Shown here in pieces: positions 14,602-15,541 of a DNA stretch of 15,541 nucleotides (position 1 is the first letter of the stretch; every line of letters starts with the position of its first letter). The DNA is from Undibacterium sp. (GTDB lineage: Bacteria > Pseudomonadota > Gammaproteobacteria > Burkholderiales > Burkholderiaceae_D): positions 1 to 15,541 of the forward strand of contig JAIELM010000317.1 of the NCBI GenBank assembly GCA_019752975.1, in the 5' to 3' direction. The notes under the pieces were generated by a model. The model did no database searches and had not been told where the DNA came from. It was given only the letters and a program-made list of their open reading frames with translations. A program made the position numbers and the translations under genes.

Positions 14602-15363
14602 ATGGGCAATTTAAGCGGTTGGGGTTTAACAGCACGTTTGATCAGCAAACATTTTGGTGTGCTCGGCGATAAAATTTCTGAGGCTATCGCCAATTTTGAT
14701 CCAGAAACTGCGACCGAAGCAGACCGAGATAGACTGGCTGATACACTAAGAGAAACAGCACAAAAGTTAGCTGCGGCGCGCTCTTCATTCAATAAAGAGC
14801 ATACCGATGTAGTTAAGTTGCGCGAGCTTATCGTCAACGACGAAAAAGCTGCCGCTACTTTGGGTGATCGCTTAGCGGCTGGATCGATTTCTGAAGCCAC
14901 CGTGAGTTTATTCTGTGACGAATTAGAAGCCAACAAGGCCCGTCTTCCAGTGGAGATACAAGAAGAAGCGGATGCACAATCCTACATGGACGAGTTGCAG
15001 AAAATCGTTGATGCCTTGTCTCAGCAATTATCCCAATTTGATGCAGCAGCGAAAAAAGCCATGCAAGCTTTAGCCAGTGCCAAAGCGCAAAGGGATTTGC
15101 AAGAATTGCGCAACGAGCGTCAAGCTGAGTTGGCTAGTTTGTCGGGTCTTAAAGGCCAATCGAGTGCGCTAAACGCATTGACACGACGTGCAGAAAAAGT
15201 ATCCAATGAAGCGGCCGGGATGCGTATCGTCGCCGATATTGCACAAAAACCGATTGATCAAGCAGCCGAAATCGATGCCATAAGGAAATCGGTAGCGCAA
15301 GGTGACACTGCCGGCGAGAGTACTTTGGAAAGATTGAAGCGCCTTTCCGCTCAGAAGGCTTAA
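14602..15363 (+). CDS. PspA/IM30-like coiled-coil protein (YjfJ-like)
   Basis: This 253-residue protein is almost wholly alpha-helical and charged, with long heptad-like stretches (about 45-110 and 120-180) and no signal peptide or membrane span. The overall plan (short N-terminal segment GWGLTARLISKHFGVLGDKISEAIANF, long hairpin of helices, C-terminal STLERLKRLSAQKA) resembles the PspA/IM30 family and especially E. coli YjfJ, which ends in a similar leucine/arginine helix. PspA-type proteins are bacterial ESCRT-III relatives that assemble on stressed membranes. The N-terminal segment here is less amphipathic than in classical PspA, so this is a divergent member. The ATG at 14602 has AAGGAA seven bases upstream. 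It stands 115 bases after the DUF2491 gene, in the same direction; the gap holds only the end of the 11-mer repeat and an AT-rich stretch. No pspF or pspBC is nearby, so regulation is not the classical Psp type. Confidence 0.72.
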   Translation: MGNLSGWGLTARLISKHFGVLGDKISEAIANFDPETATEADRDRLADTLRETAQKLAAARSSFNKEHTDVVKLRELIVNDEKAAATLGDRLAAGSISEATVSLFCDELEANKARLPVEIQEEADAQSYMDELQKIVDALSQQLSQFDAAAKKAMQALASAKAQRDLQELRNERQAELASLSGLKGQSSALNALTRRAEKVSNEAAGMRIVADIAQKPIDQAAEIDAIRKSVAQGDTAGESTLERLKRLSAQKA

Positions 15364-15423
15364 ATCGTTTCATTAATTTGCGACAGTACTTACTATTTTA
15401 TTGATTTTAAAGGAGTTTTGAAA

Positions 15424-15541
15424 TATTATCGTTTCATAGATCGTTTCAATTATCGTTTCACTGATCGTTTCAATTATCGTTTCGTAAGTTGTTTCGTTGA
15501 GCGATTCACTTTACATTTTGATGACGATTTTAATGATGATG
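15424..15541. repeat. 12-bp tandem array (ATCGTTTCA + 3) after the PspA-like gene, continuing to the window edge
   Basis: The nonamer ATCGTTTCA starts at 15428, 15440, 15452 and 15464, and ATCGTTTCG at 15476, always exactly 12 bases apart. More degenerate units follow in register at 15488, 15500, 15512 and 15524. One isolated copy lies at 15364-15372, immediately after the PspA-like stop codon. In the frame of that gene the unit reads [Tyr/Asp]-Arg-Phe-x, and no stop occurs from 15364 to the window end. A consensus AAAGGAG sits at 15409-15415, only two bases before a TTG in that frame. It may be a non-coding minisatellite, an iteron-like binding array or the start of a repetitive coding region; the window ends too soon to tell. 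Confidence 0.75.

Noticed and set aside
14472..14936. 154-codon minus-strand ORF opposite the PspA-like gene
   Set aside because: It is a shadow of a helical, alanine-rich gene; the plus-strand gene has a good ribosome-binding site and family resemblance.
15424..15541. CRISPR array
   Set aside because: The period is only 12 bases with 3-base variable parts; there are no spacers and no cas genes.
15364..15541. Reading the PspA-like stop codon as a readthrough or frameshifted end of a longer protein
   Set aside because: The protein already ends like YjfJ at that stop, and a repeat unit divisible by three keeps the frame open without selection.

Overview
The window looks like chromosome of a betaproteobacterium of the order Burkholderiales. 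The protein flavours (a Burkholderiales-type AspRS and NudB, and an acyl-CoA dehydrogenase carrying the extra C-terminal domain), the gene order fmdB-DUF502-aspS-nudB-endonuclease-clsB and the fairly low GC suggest something like Oxalobacteraceae (for example Undibacterium-like). The genus is inference only. I see no mobile element, rRNA, tRNA or CRISPR array.

Layout. (1) Positions 1-4511, minus strand: a fatty-acid beta-oxidation unit read tetR -> acyl-CoA dehydrogenase -> fused 3-hydroxyacyl-CoA dehydrogenase/enoyl-CoA hydratase, which runs off the left edge. A sigma70-like promoter with a palindrome at its predicted start site lies upstream of tetR, and two hairpins separate the two enzyme genes. 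(2) 4869-6521, minus: a single methyl-accepting chemotaxis protein. (3) 6751-12574, minus: a tightly packed seven-gene train, fmdB-like -> DUF502 membrane protein -> aspS -> nudB -> ybhP-like endonuclease/exonuclease/phosphatase -> clsB -> hslR, with gaps of 35, 88, 91, 28, -8 and 10 bases (taking the internal starts I prefer for nudB and hslR). It joins translation (AspRS, Hsp15), folate synthesis (NudB) and membrane phospholipid synthesis (ClsB). (4) A divergent intergenic region of 389 bases. (5) 12964-15363, plus: a three-gene set made of an orphan secreted/membrane-anchored Ser/Asn/Gln-rich protein, a DUF2491 (YjfK-like) protein and a PspA/IM30-like (YjfJ-like) coiled-coil protein. It is the local version of the poorly understood yjfIJKLMC-type membrane-stress locus and probably continues past the right edge.

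The most unusual structural feature is a set of short tandem repeats with unrelated units. They sit at or next to gene ends: a 7-mer after tetR, a 6-mer after hslR, an 11-mer across the DUF2491 stop, a 12-mer after the PspA-like gene, and a 9-mer that gives tetR five in-frame ATGs. The most interesting biology is the PspA-like/DUF2491/orphan membrane protein module and the 12-bp periodic array behind it.
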